Positions 50,258 to 59,725 of a stretch of DNA of 64,000 bases are shown here, in pieces. Source of the stretch: Balneola sp. EhC07 (lineage in GTDB: Bacteria > Bacteroidota > Rhodothermia > Balneolales > Balneolaceae); the NCBI RefSeq assembly GCF_001650905.1, contig NZ_LXYG01000001.1:62001-126000 (forward strand), read 5' to 3'. How positions within the stretch are numbered: the first letter of the stretch is position 1; every line of letters begins with the position of its first letter. The position numbers were made by a program, and so were the translations under genes. A model generated the notes under the pieces. That model saw nothing but the letters and a program-made list of their open reading frames with translations, did not search any database and was not told the origin of the DNA.

Positions 50258-50566
50258 TTAAGCCGTGAAAGGAGGGGAGCGTCCGGATTTTGAAGCGATG
50301 AAATTGTCAATCTCTTCTTCTGAATTATACAGAATGATTTGATCTTCAGAAGATAGAAGTACTTCAAAAGTAAAAGGGGTAGAAAAATCATCGTCCGTAA
50401 CAAGTGTGGAAATAGGACAAAAATCTTCGGTTTGAACAAGATGAGCTTCTTCAGCATGATCTAAACATTCCAATCCCTCACTGTGGTAATGTACCAACGA
50501 GGTAAACAGACCCAGTACAGCAAAAAATGCGACAGGTATGAAATAAAAAGATCGTTTTTTGATCAT
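50258..50566 (-). CDS. Small His/Cys-containing exported protein
   Basis: A 102-residue protein (start MIKKRS at 50566; an ATG five codons upstream is also open). One N-terminal hydrophobic segment (about 6-24) is followed by VHYHSEGLECLDHAEEAHLV and EDFCPIS, with several His and two Cys placed like metal ligands, then an acidic tail. Small proteins of this kind often precede metal-linked TonB receptors. It heads the three-gene set with the small lipoprotein and the ZnuD-like receptor and diverges from the FAD oxidoreductase gene. Confidence 0.65.
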   Translation of the reverse strand: MIKKRSFYFIPVAFFAVLGLFTSLVHYHSEGLECLDHAEEAHLVQTEDFCPISTLVTDDDFSTPFTFEVLLSSEDQIILYNSEEEIDNFIASKSGRSPPFTA

Positions 50567-50681
50567 AAAGCAGATGTTCAATACTGAGTTATAATTTACA
50601 GTTTCGTGAAGTATAATTCTATGTGAATGGTATCTTTATTGTACATTATTACAACTTGATACATAACTAACACGGTTCAAT

Positions 50682-52502
50682 ATGGCAGAGTTTCTTGAAA
50701 TGGCTAAAGATTGGTTTCTTGGTCTTGGTGAGCAATATGGAGTTAATCCTTTGATATTCGGTTCTATATACGTTGGTGCGATCCCTTTTTTCACTCTTTC
50801 TTTGGGCTGGCTGGTTAAGAACTACCGTAAAGGAAAGAATATTGCAATTCCTGCTCTTAGTACCACATTCTTTTTTATATCCGCTTATTTATACCTGATA
50901 GTTGCAGGAAAGAATGTTCCTTGGTGGGTGTATGGCGTTGTGGTACTTCTTGTAGCCGGAGGTGCTTATTCTACAGTCAAAAAGATAAGAAGCAGAGTTA
51001 GTGACAGTGAAAGCGAAGGAACAGGAAGCTTTGAATTTGACAGCGTAGTAATTGGAGGAGGAGCAGCAGGACTGACTGCATCCGGTATTTGTGCAAACTT
51101 TGGAGCAAAAACCATGATGATCGAAAAGCACAAGTTGGGTGGAGATTGTACATGGACAGGTTGTGTGCCTAGTAAAGTCCTTTTGAAGGCAGGTAAAGTA
51201 GCTCAGCAAGTCAGAGATGCGGGTAAATACGGATTGATTGATGGTGAACCAAAAATCGATTTCAAAAAAGTAATTAAACATGTAGATGATATTCGGAAGG
51301 AAGTATACGAAGATGCAGACCGTCCGGAAATTTTTGAAGATATGGGAATTGTCGTTGTTGAGGGTGAAGCAAGCTTTTTAAATGCCCATACAATAGAAAT
51401 TAAATTACCTGATGGAGAAAAAAGAAAAGTGACCTCCAGATTTTTCTTTATCGCTGCAGGAGGAAGTGCTTTTGTTCCGCCGATCGAAGGAATTGACACT
51501 GTTGATTATTTAACTAATGACAGTTTGTTTGAGGTCGAAGATCTGCCCGAAGAGTTACTCATTATTGGTGGTGGACCGATCGGAACGGAAATGAGTCAGG
51601 CATTTACAAATCTCGGGAGTAAAGTGACTGTTATAGATATGGCAGAGGAAATAATGATGAATGATGATCCCGAACTGACGGATATTTTGTTTGAGGAACT
51701 AAAAAGACAAGGAGTAAACTACGAATTGGGAGCTTCTGTTAAATCTGTATCTCAGAATAATGGGAAAGTTTCTGTACATATAGAAGTTGACGGAAAAGAG
51801 AAAACAGTTGCCGGAGACAAATTGTTAATGGCTACCGGTCGTAAACCAAATCTGGCAGGATTAGGCCTGGACGAGGCGGGCGTTGAGTATACTAAAAAAG
51901 GAATTACCATTAATAATTCATGCCGAACCAATAAGAAAAATATTTACGCCATTGGTGATATAGCAAGTAAATATCAGTTCACTCACATGAGTGAACACAT
52001 GGCGAAAATAGCTACTTCCAGGGCAATGCTTAAAATCCCAATGAAAATGGATCTGAAACATATAACATGGGCTACTTTTACATCACCTGAAATTGCACAC
52101 GTTGGGGCTACAGAGAAAGAGCTAAATGAAAAAGGAGAGAAGTTTGAAGTGTATCGTTTTCCATATTCGAAGATAGACAGAGCTATAACAGAAGGCGAAA
52201 GTGTAGGCATGATCAAGATCTTTGCCAAGAAGTTTTCCGGAAAAATCTTAGGTGCATCGGTAGTTGGAGCTCATGCAGGTGAATTTATTTCAGAATATGC
52301 TGTTGCAATGAAAAATGGGGTTTCACTCAGAAATATAGCTGACACCATTCATCCTTACCCAAGCTGGGGACTGGGAGCCAGGCGTGCTGCCGATCAGTGG
52401 TACATCAGAAACCAAAGCGCCGGAACCGTAAAGTGGATCAAGCGCATATTTGGCTATAAAGGAGAAATTCCGGATTACAGTGACCCTGACAGAGTAGTTT
52501 AG
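50682..52502 (+). CDS. Membrane-tethered FAD/NAD(P) disulfide-reductase-like protein
   Basis: A 606-residue flavoprotein of the mercuric reductase/dihydrolipoamide dehydrogenase family with an extra N-terminal membrane part. Three helices lie at about 23-46, 56-75 and 80-97. The FAD site is VVIGGGAAGLTA, the redox pair Cys156/Cys161 in GGDCTWTGCVPSK, the NAD(P) site IIGGGPIGTEMSQA, and the second FAD motif IYAIGDIA. The dimer domain holds IHPYPSWGLGARRAADQWY. In classical enzymes a Glu lies seven residues after that His; here it is Leu, so the general acid-base pair may be missing. A quinone- or membrane-linked role is possible. Confidence 0.88.
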   Translation: MAEFLEMAKDWFLGLGEQYGVNPLIFGSIYVGAIPFFTLSLGWLVKNYRKGKNIAIPALSTTFFFISAYLYLIVAGKNVPWWVYGVVVLLVAGGAYSTVKKIRSRVSDSESEGTGSFEFDSVVIGGGAAGLTASGICANFGAKTMMIEKHKLGGDCTWTGCVPSKVLLKAGKVAQQVRDAGKYGLIDGEPKIDFKKVIKHVDDIRKEVYEDADRPEIFEDMGIVVVEGEASFLNAHTIEIKLPDGEKRKVTSRFFFIAAGGSAFVPPIEGIDTVDYLTNDSLFEVEDLPEELLIIGGGPIGTEMSQAFTNLGSKVTVIDMAEEIMMNDDPELTDILFEELKRQGVNYELGASVKSVSQNNGKVSVHIEVDGKEKTVAGDKLLMATGRKPNLAGLGLDEAGVEYTKKGITINNSCRTNKKNIYAIGDIASKYQFTHMSEHMAKIATSRAMLKIPMKMDLKHITWATFTSPEIAHVGATEKELNEKGEKFEVYRFPYSKIDRAITEGESVGMIKIFAKKFSGKILGASVVGAHAGEFISEYAVAMKNGVSLRNIADTIHPYPSWGLGARRAADQWYIRNQSAGTVKWIKRIFGYKGEIPDYSDPDRVV

Positions 52503-52513
52503 AGAAGCTCACC

Positions 52514-53848
52514 TTAATTAAATGATGTTGAGTTAGATTGTGAAACTACTTGGCTATCTCCGATTATAATGTGATGTTCGCCATGATAACCAATATCCAT
52601 GCCCTCTAACTCAAGTTTTTCTTCAATTCTTCCACCACTAGTGATCAATGAACTTATCTTCCAGGTTACATAGGTTGCTATGCCTGAATAGGCAATAGTG
52701 ATAAGAACAGCCTTGGCTTGAACTAAAAATTGACCGGGATTTCCATATAGTAAACCGGCGCCATTATTAATTTCGGGATTAGCAAATATTCCTGTAGCCA
52801 AAGCCCCGAAAATTCCAACCAATCCATGAATACCAAATGCATCTAAGGTATCATCATGGTTCATCAATGATTTTAGGTGAACAACGCCCCAATACCCTAC
52901 TATTCCGGATAATAAACCAATAGCCAGAGCGCCTGTCACATCTACATATCCAGAAGCTGGTGTAATACCAACCAATCCGGATATTGCACCCGAAGCCATA
53001 CCAATCAAAGTGGGTTTTTTTACAATAAACCATTCAATAGTTAACCAGATCAAAGCTCCGGCACAAGCAGCAATATTTGTTACCAAAAGGGCATTTGCAG
53101 CAATACCATCGGCCGCTAATTGACTTCCGCCATTAAATCCAAACCAACCGAACCAAAGCAGAGCCGATCCCAGGATCATAAACTTGATCGAAGAAGGTTT
53201 TCGAACTTCTTCAAGGCTGTGTTCTTTTCTTTTTCCAACCAGATATGACAATACTAATCCAGCAACTCCGGCATTTACATGAATTACTGTGCCACCAGCG
53301 AAATCCATTTCTCCTGATTCGCTCAAAAATCCTCCACCCCAAACCCAGTGTGCAATAGGGGCATAAACAATGATAACCCAAAGAATTGAAAATATCCCCC
53401 AAGTCGAAAATCGAACCCTTTCAATAATAGATCCACTTACGATTGCAACAGCGATGGCTGCAAAAGTTCCTTGGAACACCACAAAAAGTATGGTTGGAAT
53501 AGATCCACTTATATCACTAACGGTGATTCCCTGAAGGAGGAAATTATCAAAACCTCCTATAAATGCATTTCCCTCAGAAAAAGCCAAGGAATAACCAATA
53601 ATTACCCAAACAAGTGTGCCGGTACAAAAAGCCATATAGCTCATGCCTATTGTGTTGAGAACATGCTTGTTCTGTGTAAGTCCTCCGTAAAATAAAGCCA
53701 ACCCGGCAGGGGTCATGAGCATGACTAAAGCCGTAGCCATCAGTACCCAGGCTGTATCACCGGCATTGATGGTTGGTAACTCACCCTGAGCAAATAATGA
53801 ATTGGAAGAAATAAAAATAAGAATCGTAGTTGCGTAAAGGCGCTTCAT
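52514..53848 (-). CDS. amt: Ammonium transporter (Amt family)
   Basis: A 444-residue inner-membrane ammonium channel. A cleaved signal (about 1-20) is followed by 11 membrane helices. Family signatures are DTAWVLMATALVMLMTPAGL, FYGGL, AGGTVIHVNAGVAGL with the pore His, and FGWFGFNGGS and DTLDAFGIHGLVGIFGAL with the second pore His. No PII (glnK) gene adjoins it, although such pairing is common. It converges on the FAD oxidoreductase gene, 11 bases apart. Confidence 0.95.
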   Translation of the reverse strand: MKRLYATTILIFISSNSLFAQGELPTINAGDTAWVLMATALVMLMTPAGLALFYGGLTQNKHVLNTIGMSYMAFCTGTLVWVIIGYSLAFSEGNAFIGGFDNFLLQGITVSDISGSIPTILFVVFQGTFAAIAVAIVSGSIIERVRFSTWGIFSILWVIIVYAPIAHWVWGGGFLSESGEMDFAGGTVIHVNAGVAGLVLSYLVGKRKEHSLEEVRKPSSIKFMILGSALLWFGWFGFNGGSQLAADGIAANALLVTNIAACAGALIWLTIEWFIVKKPTLIGMASGAISGLVGITPASGYVDVTGALAIGLLSGIVGYWGVVHLKSLMNHDDTLDAFGIHGLVGIFGALATGIFANPEINNGAGLLYGNPGQFLVQAKAVLITIAYSGIATYVTWKISSLITSGGRIEEKLELEGMDIGYHGEHHIIIGDSQVVSQSNSTSFN

Positions 53849-54109
53849 ATCTGAGAATTAATTCAGTTATATATTTTAATTACTGAATTATAATTAATCA
53901 TAAACCTAAAATCATTATGAATAATTCACATTTTTCTAAATAAAGTTAGGCTTTAATGTGAAAGCGCTTTTCTAATTTATTCTCAAAGTATTTAAGTCGT
54001 TAATTTTCGAATAAAACCAATGAGCTGGTAAAAAAGGGATAAGTTTTTTCAAAAAAATAGGATCGCTCTCATGCAAATTTGAGAGTGGAGGGCTGGTAAT
54101 CTGATGGGT

Positions 54110-55687
54110 TTATTCCAAGATACGTACACCTTCAAGGTCGGTAGTATTTGGCTTTAGGGGTGTGCTAGGTGATTTTGGTTTTTCGATAATAACATGAGAT
54201 GTGTTACTTATGCGATATTCATGATCGCTTAAAGTAATGGATAAAGTAAGTTCCTTTTTTGATCCAAAACTGAAGCACCCAACTGTTTTGGTTCTTCCGT
54301 TTACTCTTGTTTTTCCATCTTTGATTGGCATTAACCAAAAACCTGTTTTACCTGAAGGGCCGAATTCCCAATCAATTTTTATTTTCGAGCCTCTGTCAAG
54401 GCCAAATGGAGCATAGAATCCCGAACCAAATTTGATCATATACTCACCTTTTCTACAGCCTGATTGTCCAATGCTGTAAGTGATTTTACGAACATCTACT
54501 TTGCAAGCTACCTCTTTAGAATTTTCAAAACAGATAGTGTCAGAGGTTTCGAAATCTTCAAAAGCATTGAACTCACCATAAAAGGAATCATCATTGAATA
54601 ATGGAGCATTTTTATTCTGATTATATATGAGTGATTGAAAAGACTTAAAGAATATTTCAAAATCAGATTTTTTGTGGGTTGAAAAACCGAGTTGCTCATA
54701 AACATAGTCAGTCAGCAGGTTTCCATTTTTATATAAATGATCTTGTACAATTTGAACTGCTTCAGGTCTGCTGATATTTGTTGGAAAATTCAACTCTAAT
54801 AAAGACTGCTCGAGAGTATTATTAGCTTCGTAATTTTTTGAATGGAGACCTAATAAAGTGAATGTTTTTAACAATACATCTCTGGAAGTTTTTAATACTC
54901 TGGTTTTTGAAGCTAATTGGTCTGATTGAACATCTAGGCCGAATGCTCCATTAGAGATTGGAAATGAGATGCTGTTTGCAATTGTTTTTTGGTAGTCTGA
55001 ATCCAAAGAATTCCCGACTAGTAATTTTTTGTTAGTATTTTCACCTTTAACCAAATCTTTGAATTCAACATTAAACGGAAGTTTTGTTTCTCCGGAAAAT
55101 GAAATTAATTCTGACCCGGAAATAGCATAATTGAATTCTGGAAAGTTATAGTCCTTTTTCGCTGAGAAAGTATCTGCAAGATCAACAGAGATTTTATTCA
55201 GTAACTCAAAAAAGCTAGCGTCTTCACTAAAAGAAAGATTATTGTCGGACAAGTATTCCAATCGTTCTGTTAAAGAAGAAAATTCTTCAAGGTTTTTGGC
55301 CTCTGATATTGCCAATAATCCATCAGCACTAATAAAAGGGAGTACAACAGCAGTTAGAAGAGCAGTTGCGGTTTCTTCATGTCCGAAAATATAGGAGCCA
55401 TTATCAGTGAGGAATGAAGCAAATAATGGTTGGTTTTTATTGTTTACTGCAAAGACAAGATCTGTATAGGGGTTTTGGGAGAGAGTTACTTTTTGTTCGC
55501 TATAAGGAGTAAAATGAGAGATGGAAGAAAAGCCTGATATTGATTGCAAGGCATCTGCAGAAATGTCTTTTGACAGTATTACCGAAAATTGGATAGCTGT
55601 TGTAACATCAGGATTATCATTGGAACCTGTTAGAGCTTGGCAACCCAAAATAGTACCTATCAGTAAACACGGGAGCAGATTTCTCAT
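54110..55687 (-). CDS. Unknown lipoprotein
   Basis: A 525-residue lipoprotein with signal MRNLLPCLLIGTILGC (Cys16). I recognise no domain. The N-terminal 400 residues mix helices and strands with many Ser, Leu and Asp (LLTAVVLPFISADGLLAISE). The C-terminal 140 residues are beta-rich with Cys and Gly (GQSGCRKGEYMIKFGSGFYAPFGLD). Gene neighbours on the same strand are a transglutaminase-like TPR protein and others, but the gaps are about 100 bases and do not prove an operon. Confidence 0.75.
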   Translation of the reverse strand: MRNLLPCLLIGTILGCQALTGSNDNPDVTTAIQFSVILSKDISADALQSISGFSSISHFTPYSEQKVTLSQNPYTDLVFAVNNKNQPLFASFLTDNGSYIFGHEETATALLTAVVLPFISADGLLAISEAKNLEEFSSLTERLEYLSDNNLSFSEDASFFELLNKISVDLADTFSAKKDYNFPEFNYAISGSELISFSGETKLPFNVEFKDLVKGENTNKKLLVGNSLDSDYQKTIANSISFPISNGAFGLDVQSDQLASKTRVLKTSRDVLLKTFTLLGLHSKNYEANNTLEQSLLELNFPTNISRPEAVQIVQDHLYKNGNLLTDYVYEQLGFSTHKKSDFEIFFKSFQSLIYNQNKNAPLFNDDSFYGEFNAFEDFETSDTICFENSKEVACKVDVRKITYSIGQSGCRKGEYMIKFGSGFYAPFGLDRGSKIKIDWEFGPSGKTGFWLMPIKDGKTRVNGRTKTVGCFSFGSKKELTLSITLSDHEYRISNTSHVIIEKPKSPSTPLKPNTTDLEGVRILE

Positions 55688-55790
55688 GACAATTTCATTA
55701 GTGAAAATTAATATTATAATTTTCTAATAAAACTTATCGGTTTAAACTACTCATTACTTAAGCATTAGGGAAATCAAGGATCAAATGATG

Positions 55791-57341
55791 TTATTCCAGG
55801 ATCTCGTTGATCAATTTAAGATCTGAAAGAAGGGTAGGGTCTGAAGAATTGTATTTCAATCCATCTAAAATAAGATTCTTAGCTTTTTGATAATTGGATC
55901 TTCGTACTTGTTGCATCGCTAGTTCATGAAATACGGTAGCAGAAAATGACTTAAGGTATATGTTATCCGGTTGGATAGAGTATGCCAGTTCCAGCTCGGG
56001 AACAAGCTTACTCTCGTTTTCAATTACCATAGGAATCGATACCAAGGCATCTAAAATAATTTGAACACGTGCCTCTTTTATAATAGGATAACCGGCAGGA
56101 TAATTTGCTGCGAGCTCATCTATAGTAGATCGGGCTGTCTCAAAAAGTCCAATTTGAGAAAGCTTTGTTGCATGATTACTGGTAACCGATATATAATAGG
56201 TTGTCAGCCTACTGTTCTCCGGAGAAAGAGCCAATGCTTTTTCAATATTTCTTTTTGCTTCCAGCGTTTCTCCTTTCAGGGAAGAATTTTGAGCAAATAC
56301 GGTATACATGTATACGTAATACTCATTTAGTTTAGAGCTTATGAAAGCATCTGTTAACACATTATTCTCTACGTTCTGCAAGAGCTCGTTTACTAGATCG
56401 AAATTTTCCTCAAACTTTAAAAGATCTTCAATAAGCTCTCCCAAATGATTTACAAGGGAGTACGTAAGCGTAGAATCATTTTTAGTGGATTCCAGAAGTT
56501 TTGAGATCAAAAGGTATTTCTTATCCGCTTCAAGGGTAAAGTTTAACTGTGAAATGGTAACGATATATTTGAAAGCCTCAGAGAATGTATCATTGGGATA
56601 CAGTTTGATAGCTTTATTCATTTGATCGTAGGCTTCTGCATAATTCTCTCCGGATGCTTTGATCAATGCGTCATTATGATATTGAATAGACAGTAATTGC
56701 TTCTTTGAAATCGGAATGGTCTTAGCTACATATTCCTGATAGAGTTGTTCAGCTCCTTTTTCGGCTAATTCATCTCTGGATATTAACTTACTGTCTACCA
56801 ATGTTTGAAGAAGGGACTCCATATTAGATCCAAAATCGAATCCATCTTTTGGAGCGGTTAACTCTACAATTATTTCTTCATTCCGATGACGAATGGATGC
56901 GTAGACGTGAGCCGGGGTTTCATAAATTTGAAATGGAATCCCAAATTCTTCTGTCATACTTACAAAAAACGAAGTAGCAGTAACGCAATTATAAGTCCAA
57001 CGCTCTGAAAGGTCAGATACCACGGCGTTTAGCTCATATTGCAGAAAAACTTCATCATGTAAATATTTAAAAATAGTTTCGGCTTTCTTTTTGTCAGAAT
57101 CCCTGTCTCTGATCTTTGATCTGAGAGCTACTAAATGGGTAGAGTAAAAGCTTTCTCCTGAATTAGTTTCAGATGTGGCTAAAAACTGTTTGAAAGAAGG
57201 GAGTCCTCTCAGACTTGAGTTTTCATAATCCGTAACGAAAGACCTTTCTGAGTCAGAAATAAAATTTATTTGACCTTGGGCTGAAACATCAGTGGTAGAA
57301 AAGAAGAGTAATACCAATAAAAGAAGACCCAAGTTCTTCAT
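55791..57341 (-). CDS. Exported transglutaminase-like TPR protein
   Basis: A 516-residue secreted protein with a signal peptide ending at DVSAQ (residue 21). A transglutaminase-like core (about 80-170) has Cys119 in YNCVTATSFF and His145 in TPAHVYASI, plausible catalytic residues, and the later acids in EEIIVELT. The rest (about 215-510) is helical repeats, probably TPRs, such as ENYAEAYDQMNKAIKLYPND and GETLEAKRNIEKALALSPEN. It may process or bind envelope proteins; the substrate is unknown. The next gene starts 9 bases away upstream. Confidence 0.8.
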   Translation of the reverse strand: MKNLGLLLLVLLFFSTTDVSAQGQINFISDSERSFVTDYENSSLRGLPSFKQFLATSETNSGESFYSTHLVALRSKIRDRDSDKKKAETIFKYLHDEVFLQYELNAVVSDLSERWTYNCVTATSFFVSMTEEFGIPFQIYETPAHVYASIRHRNEEIIVELTAPKDGFDFGSNMESLLQTLVDSKLISRDELAEKGAEQLYQEYVAKTIPISKKQLLSIQYHNDALIKASGENYAEAYDQMNKAIKLYPNDTFSEAFKYIVTISQLNFTLEADKKYLLISKLLESTKNDSTLTYSLVNHLGELIEDLLKFEENFDLVNELLQNVENNVLTDAFISSKLNEYYVYMYTVFAQNSSLKGETLEAKRNIEKALALSPENSRLTTYYISVTSNHATKLSQIGLFETARSTIDELAANYPAGYPIIKEARVQIILDALVSIPMVIENESKLVPELELAYSIQPDNIYLKSFSATVFHELAMQQVRRSNYQKAKNLILDGLKYNSSDPTLLSDLKLINEILE

Positions 57342-57350
57342 AAAAGCGAT

Positions 57351-58058
57351 TTATTTACTTTGAATTTCATCCAACTTGCTTAACGCTCTTTCCTTCAGGT
57401 TATTGAATTGATCCTGTGGAATGTGTCCGGTTGAATATTGGTGATATAACCAAACGATATAAGTCGCCATCACATCTTCATAACAATAATGTTCAATCAG
57501 TTCTAACTCCTTCCGTTCAAACATTGCCAGCACCTGATTTCCTTCTCCGGTTTGTTTAAAGGGGATGCCGATCAACTGTCCAAGATGCTTTAGCTTTGGC
57601 CATGAACTGGCTCCATAATTACTGAACTCATCCACCAGATCTATGTTATGCTTGCTGTACCGATAGCGGATGTCATAGTCATTGAGACGAACAGGCATCT
57701 GTAAGCCGTGTTTCATTGCTCTGTAAATCAGAACCGGAATATCGAAGCCTTTTCCATTGTGATGAATAAGCCCGAAATCTTTAAACGTGCCGATGGCATC
57801 AAAGATCTGTTGCAGACCTTCTTTTTCATCTTCACCATTCCAGGAAACTTTTTGTTTGGGCTGACCTGTATTTTCGATCCATAAACCTACCCAGGAAACC
57901 ATTCGATGATACATGGGAGGGAGGAAACCCGATTTATTTCTGGCCAGTTCTTCGGAAGCTATTTCCAGAAGTGTTTCCTGATCTGAATCCTGATCATTCA
58001 GTACTGTTCGTATAAAGTTGAAATCGGGAATGGTTTCTATGTCGAATATGAAATACAT
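57351..58058 (-). CDS. Predicted 3'-5' exonuclease (PolB-like)
   Basis: A 235-residue protein of the predicted PolB-like 3'-5' exonuclease family (DNA_pol_B_exo2 type). Acidic metal-binding motifs are Asp6/Glu8 in FDIETIPD, HHNGKGFDIPVLIYRAM, and the final YEDVMATYIVWLYHQY. The length is typical for a stand-alone domain. It should trim single-stranded DNA or RNA ends. It sits 5 bases after the TPR protein gene and 9 before the transglutaminase-like gene, all on one strand. Confidence 0.88.
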   Translation of the reverse strand: MYFIFDIETIPDFNFIRTVLNDQDSDQETLLEIASEELARNKSGFLPPMYHRMVSWVGLWIENTGQPKQKVSWNGEDEKEGLQQIFDAIGTFKDFGLIHHNGKGFDIPVLIYRAMKHGLQMPVRLNDYDIRYRYSKHNIDLVDEFSNYGASSWPKLKHLGQLIGIPFKQTGEGNQVLAMFERKELELIEHYCYEDVMATYIVWLYHQYSTGHIPQDQFNNLKERALSKLDEIQSK

Positions 58059-58063
58059 AAACT

Positions 58064-58930
58064 CTAATCTTGGTTCCAGTTTTGTTCAAAATACTCTACG
58101 ATTTGACTAAATCTCGAACCTTTTGCAGAGTATTTACGGGTCAGATTGGCCCATTCTTCGAACTTACTCTTATCACGTAACTGAAAATATGCTTGAGCCA
58201 TGTTTACAGCCATTTCAGCTTTTACCGGATCATCATCCGATATTTCGATACCTTTTTTGTAGGTTGTTTCTGCTTCTTCAAATCGGTTTGTATACTTATA
58301 AGCGAAGCCTAATTCTCTATAGAAGAAATGATCTTCTGAATTATTTTCAATTGCTCTTTCTAAAACTTTAATGGCTTTGGCATATTTTTGGGTTGCATTG
58401 TAAGCGAATGCGAGTTCAAACTCGAGGCCTTCAAAGTGAGGATCTTTATTATAAGCTTTAAGTAATGGTTCAATTGCTAATTCACTTGCACCTACATGAT
58501 TATAATGATATCCAATATTTTTGAGATAACTTACTGTAGTTGTGTCTTTCTTATAGAACTTCAACCAACTAGGTTCAGTAGGTAACTCTAGTTCTGAAAT
58601 TTGTTCTTCTGATAAGATTGCTACATCAATAGTATTAGGTGAAAGGCGTGATTTTAAACTTTCTTCAAACTCTCTTGGCAGTTTTTTAAACCCATTCTCA
58701 GTTACAATAAAGTGTGATAAGTAATCAAAAGTAAACCCAGCTTGCTGATCAATATAAATATAACCTAGTGTATAAGATGTATCAGCTTGTGTTTTTGGAA
58801 AAGCAACCCAACTATCAACCGCTTCATAATACTTTGAGCCAAATTTCAATTCACTTAGGCTAGATTGTGCGAAACTAAAATCAGGCATAAAAAAGACTGC
58901 ATACAATATATAAATAGCGTTCTTTATCAT
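58064..58930 (-). CDS. Exported TPR-repeat protein
   Basis: A 288-residue protein with a hydrophobic signal (about 3-20, ending FSFAQS). A beta-rich N-terminal half follows, then at least three TPR units from about 140 (YLKNIGYHYNHVGASELAIE, ATQKYAKAIKVLERAIE, TNRFEEAETTYKKGIEIS). It is a protein-interaction scaffold by family; the partners are unknown. It is the first gene of a close run with the exonuclease and transglutaminase-like genes. Confidence 0.82.
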   Translation of the reverse strand: MIKNAIYILYAVFFMPDFSFAQSSLSELKFGSKYYEAVDSWVAFPKTQADTSYTLGYIYIDQQAGFTFDYLSHFIVTENGFKKLPREFEESLKSRLSPNTIDVAILSEEQISELELPTEPSWLKFYKKDTTTVSYLKNIGYHYNHVGASELAIEPLLKAYNKDPHFEGLEFELAFAYNATQKYAKAIKVLERAIENNSEDHFFYRELGFAYKYTNRFEEAETTYKKGIEISDDDPVKAEMAVNMAQAYFQLRDKSKFEEWANLTRKYSAKGSRFSQIVEYFEQNWNQD

Positions 58931-59131
58931 ATTTAATTTATAATTAAGATCAATAAAATCATTCTCGAAAGCTTTTCTATATCTAAATACAAATGTATCG
59001 TAAATATTCTTTTAAACGAGTATAGCTAATGGAAGGGAAAATTGCTTAAGGGATTTTGATCAACAGCGTTTCTTATTGAATTCAAAAGCAATCAATATAC
59101 TTTCATGCCGAGAATGGGCTTCGCCGGGAGG

Positions 59132-59509
59132 TTAAATTCTGACTATATAAGATGTGATAGATCTTACTTTAGTTCCTTTTGCACCAGTAAATTCATAGAA
59201 ATCCGAAAAGGCATATTCGTTTCCATTCTCCATTTTAATAATCCCGTTTGCTGCTCCTTCCTTACCATGAGTTAAGATCCGATCAAGCATTAATTCTGAT
59301 ACTTTTTCTGATTTTAAAGTTTCTAATTTTCGGGTGAATTGTTCTTTTCCTGAAACCTTTTGGTCACCCATGATATCCCACTCAATATCATCTGAAACAA
59401 TATCTGCGAGGAAGTTACTATTTGCTCTTGCAAAAGCAATATTCAGTTGTTTCAGCAACTCCTTTTTTGGTGCATTTCCACAATCAGGCTTAACAGTGAT
59501 CTTTGTCAT
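59132..59509 (-). CDS. NTF2/SnoaL-like fold protein
   Basis: A 125-residue protein of the nuclear-transport-factor-2-like fold. AFARANSNFLADIVSDDIEW and DQKVSGKEQFTRKLETL match the cone-shaped alpha+beta fold (SnoaL, ketosteroid isomerase-like). EYAFSDFYEFTGAKGTKVRS is the usual final sheet. Members are small enzymes or binding proteins and no catalytic set can be named here. It starts 12 bases after a small membrane-protein gene. Confidence 0.8.
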   Translation of the reverse strand: MTKITVKPDCGNAPKKELLKQLNIAFARANSNFLADIVSDDIEWDIMGDQKVSGKEQFTRKLETLKSEKVSELMLDRILTHGKEGAANGIIKMENGNEYAFSDFYEFTGAKGTKVRSITSYIVRI

Positions 59510-59521
59510 TTAATTGGGTTC

Positions 59522-59725
59522 CTATTTTGGTGTATTAATCCCTTTCTTCCTTTTTCTATTACTCATCAGGAAATAAATAAATATAGAAAGAAGAACTACA
59601 CCAACTGCAATAATGTTGGATAGTATACCTGCATCTGAATCAAATCCGGTATGAGCAAATGCTGATGTTGATCTTATCAGAAACATTGCCATCAGTAAAC
59701 AAATAATTTCTTTGCTATTCCTCAT
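59522..59725 (-). CDS. Small exported membrane protein
   Basis: A 67-residue protein with a signal peptide ending in AFAH (residue 25), a short outer segment, and one membrane helix (about 35-56) closed by a basic tail NRKRKKG. No family is recognised. It overlaps the HXXEE gene upstream by 11 bases, which strongly suggests co-translation. Confidence 0.6.
   Translation of the reverse strand: MRNSKEIICLLMAMFLIRSTSAFAHTGFDSDAGILSNIIAVGVVLLSIFIYFLMSNRKRKKGINTPK

Noticed and set aside
50588-50615. Possible Zur/Fur-like box (GTTATAATTTAC) before the ZnuD-like operon
   Set aside because: Only a loose half-site match in an AT-rich stretch with no clear dyad; not enough to call.
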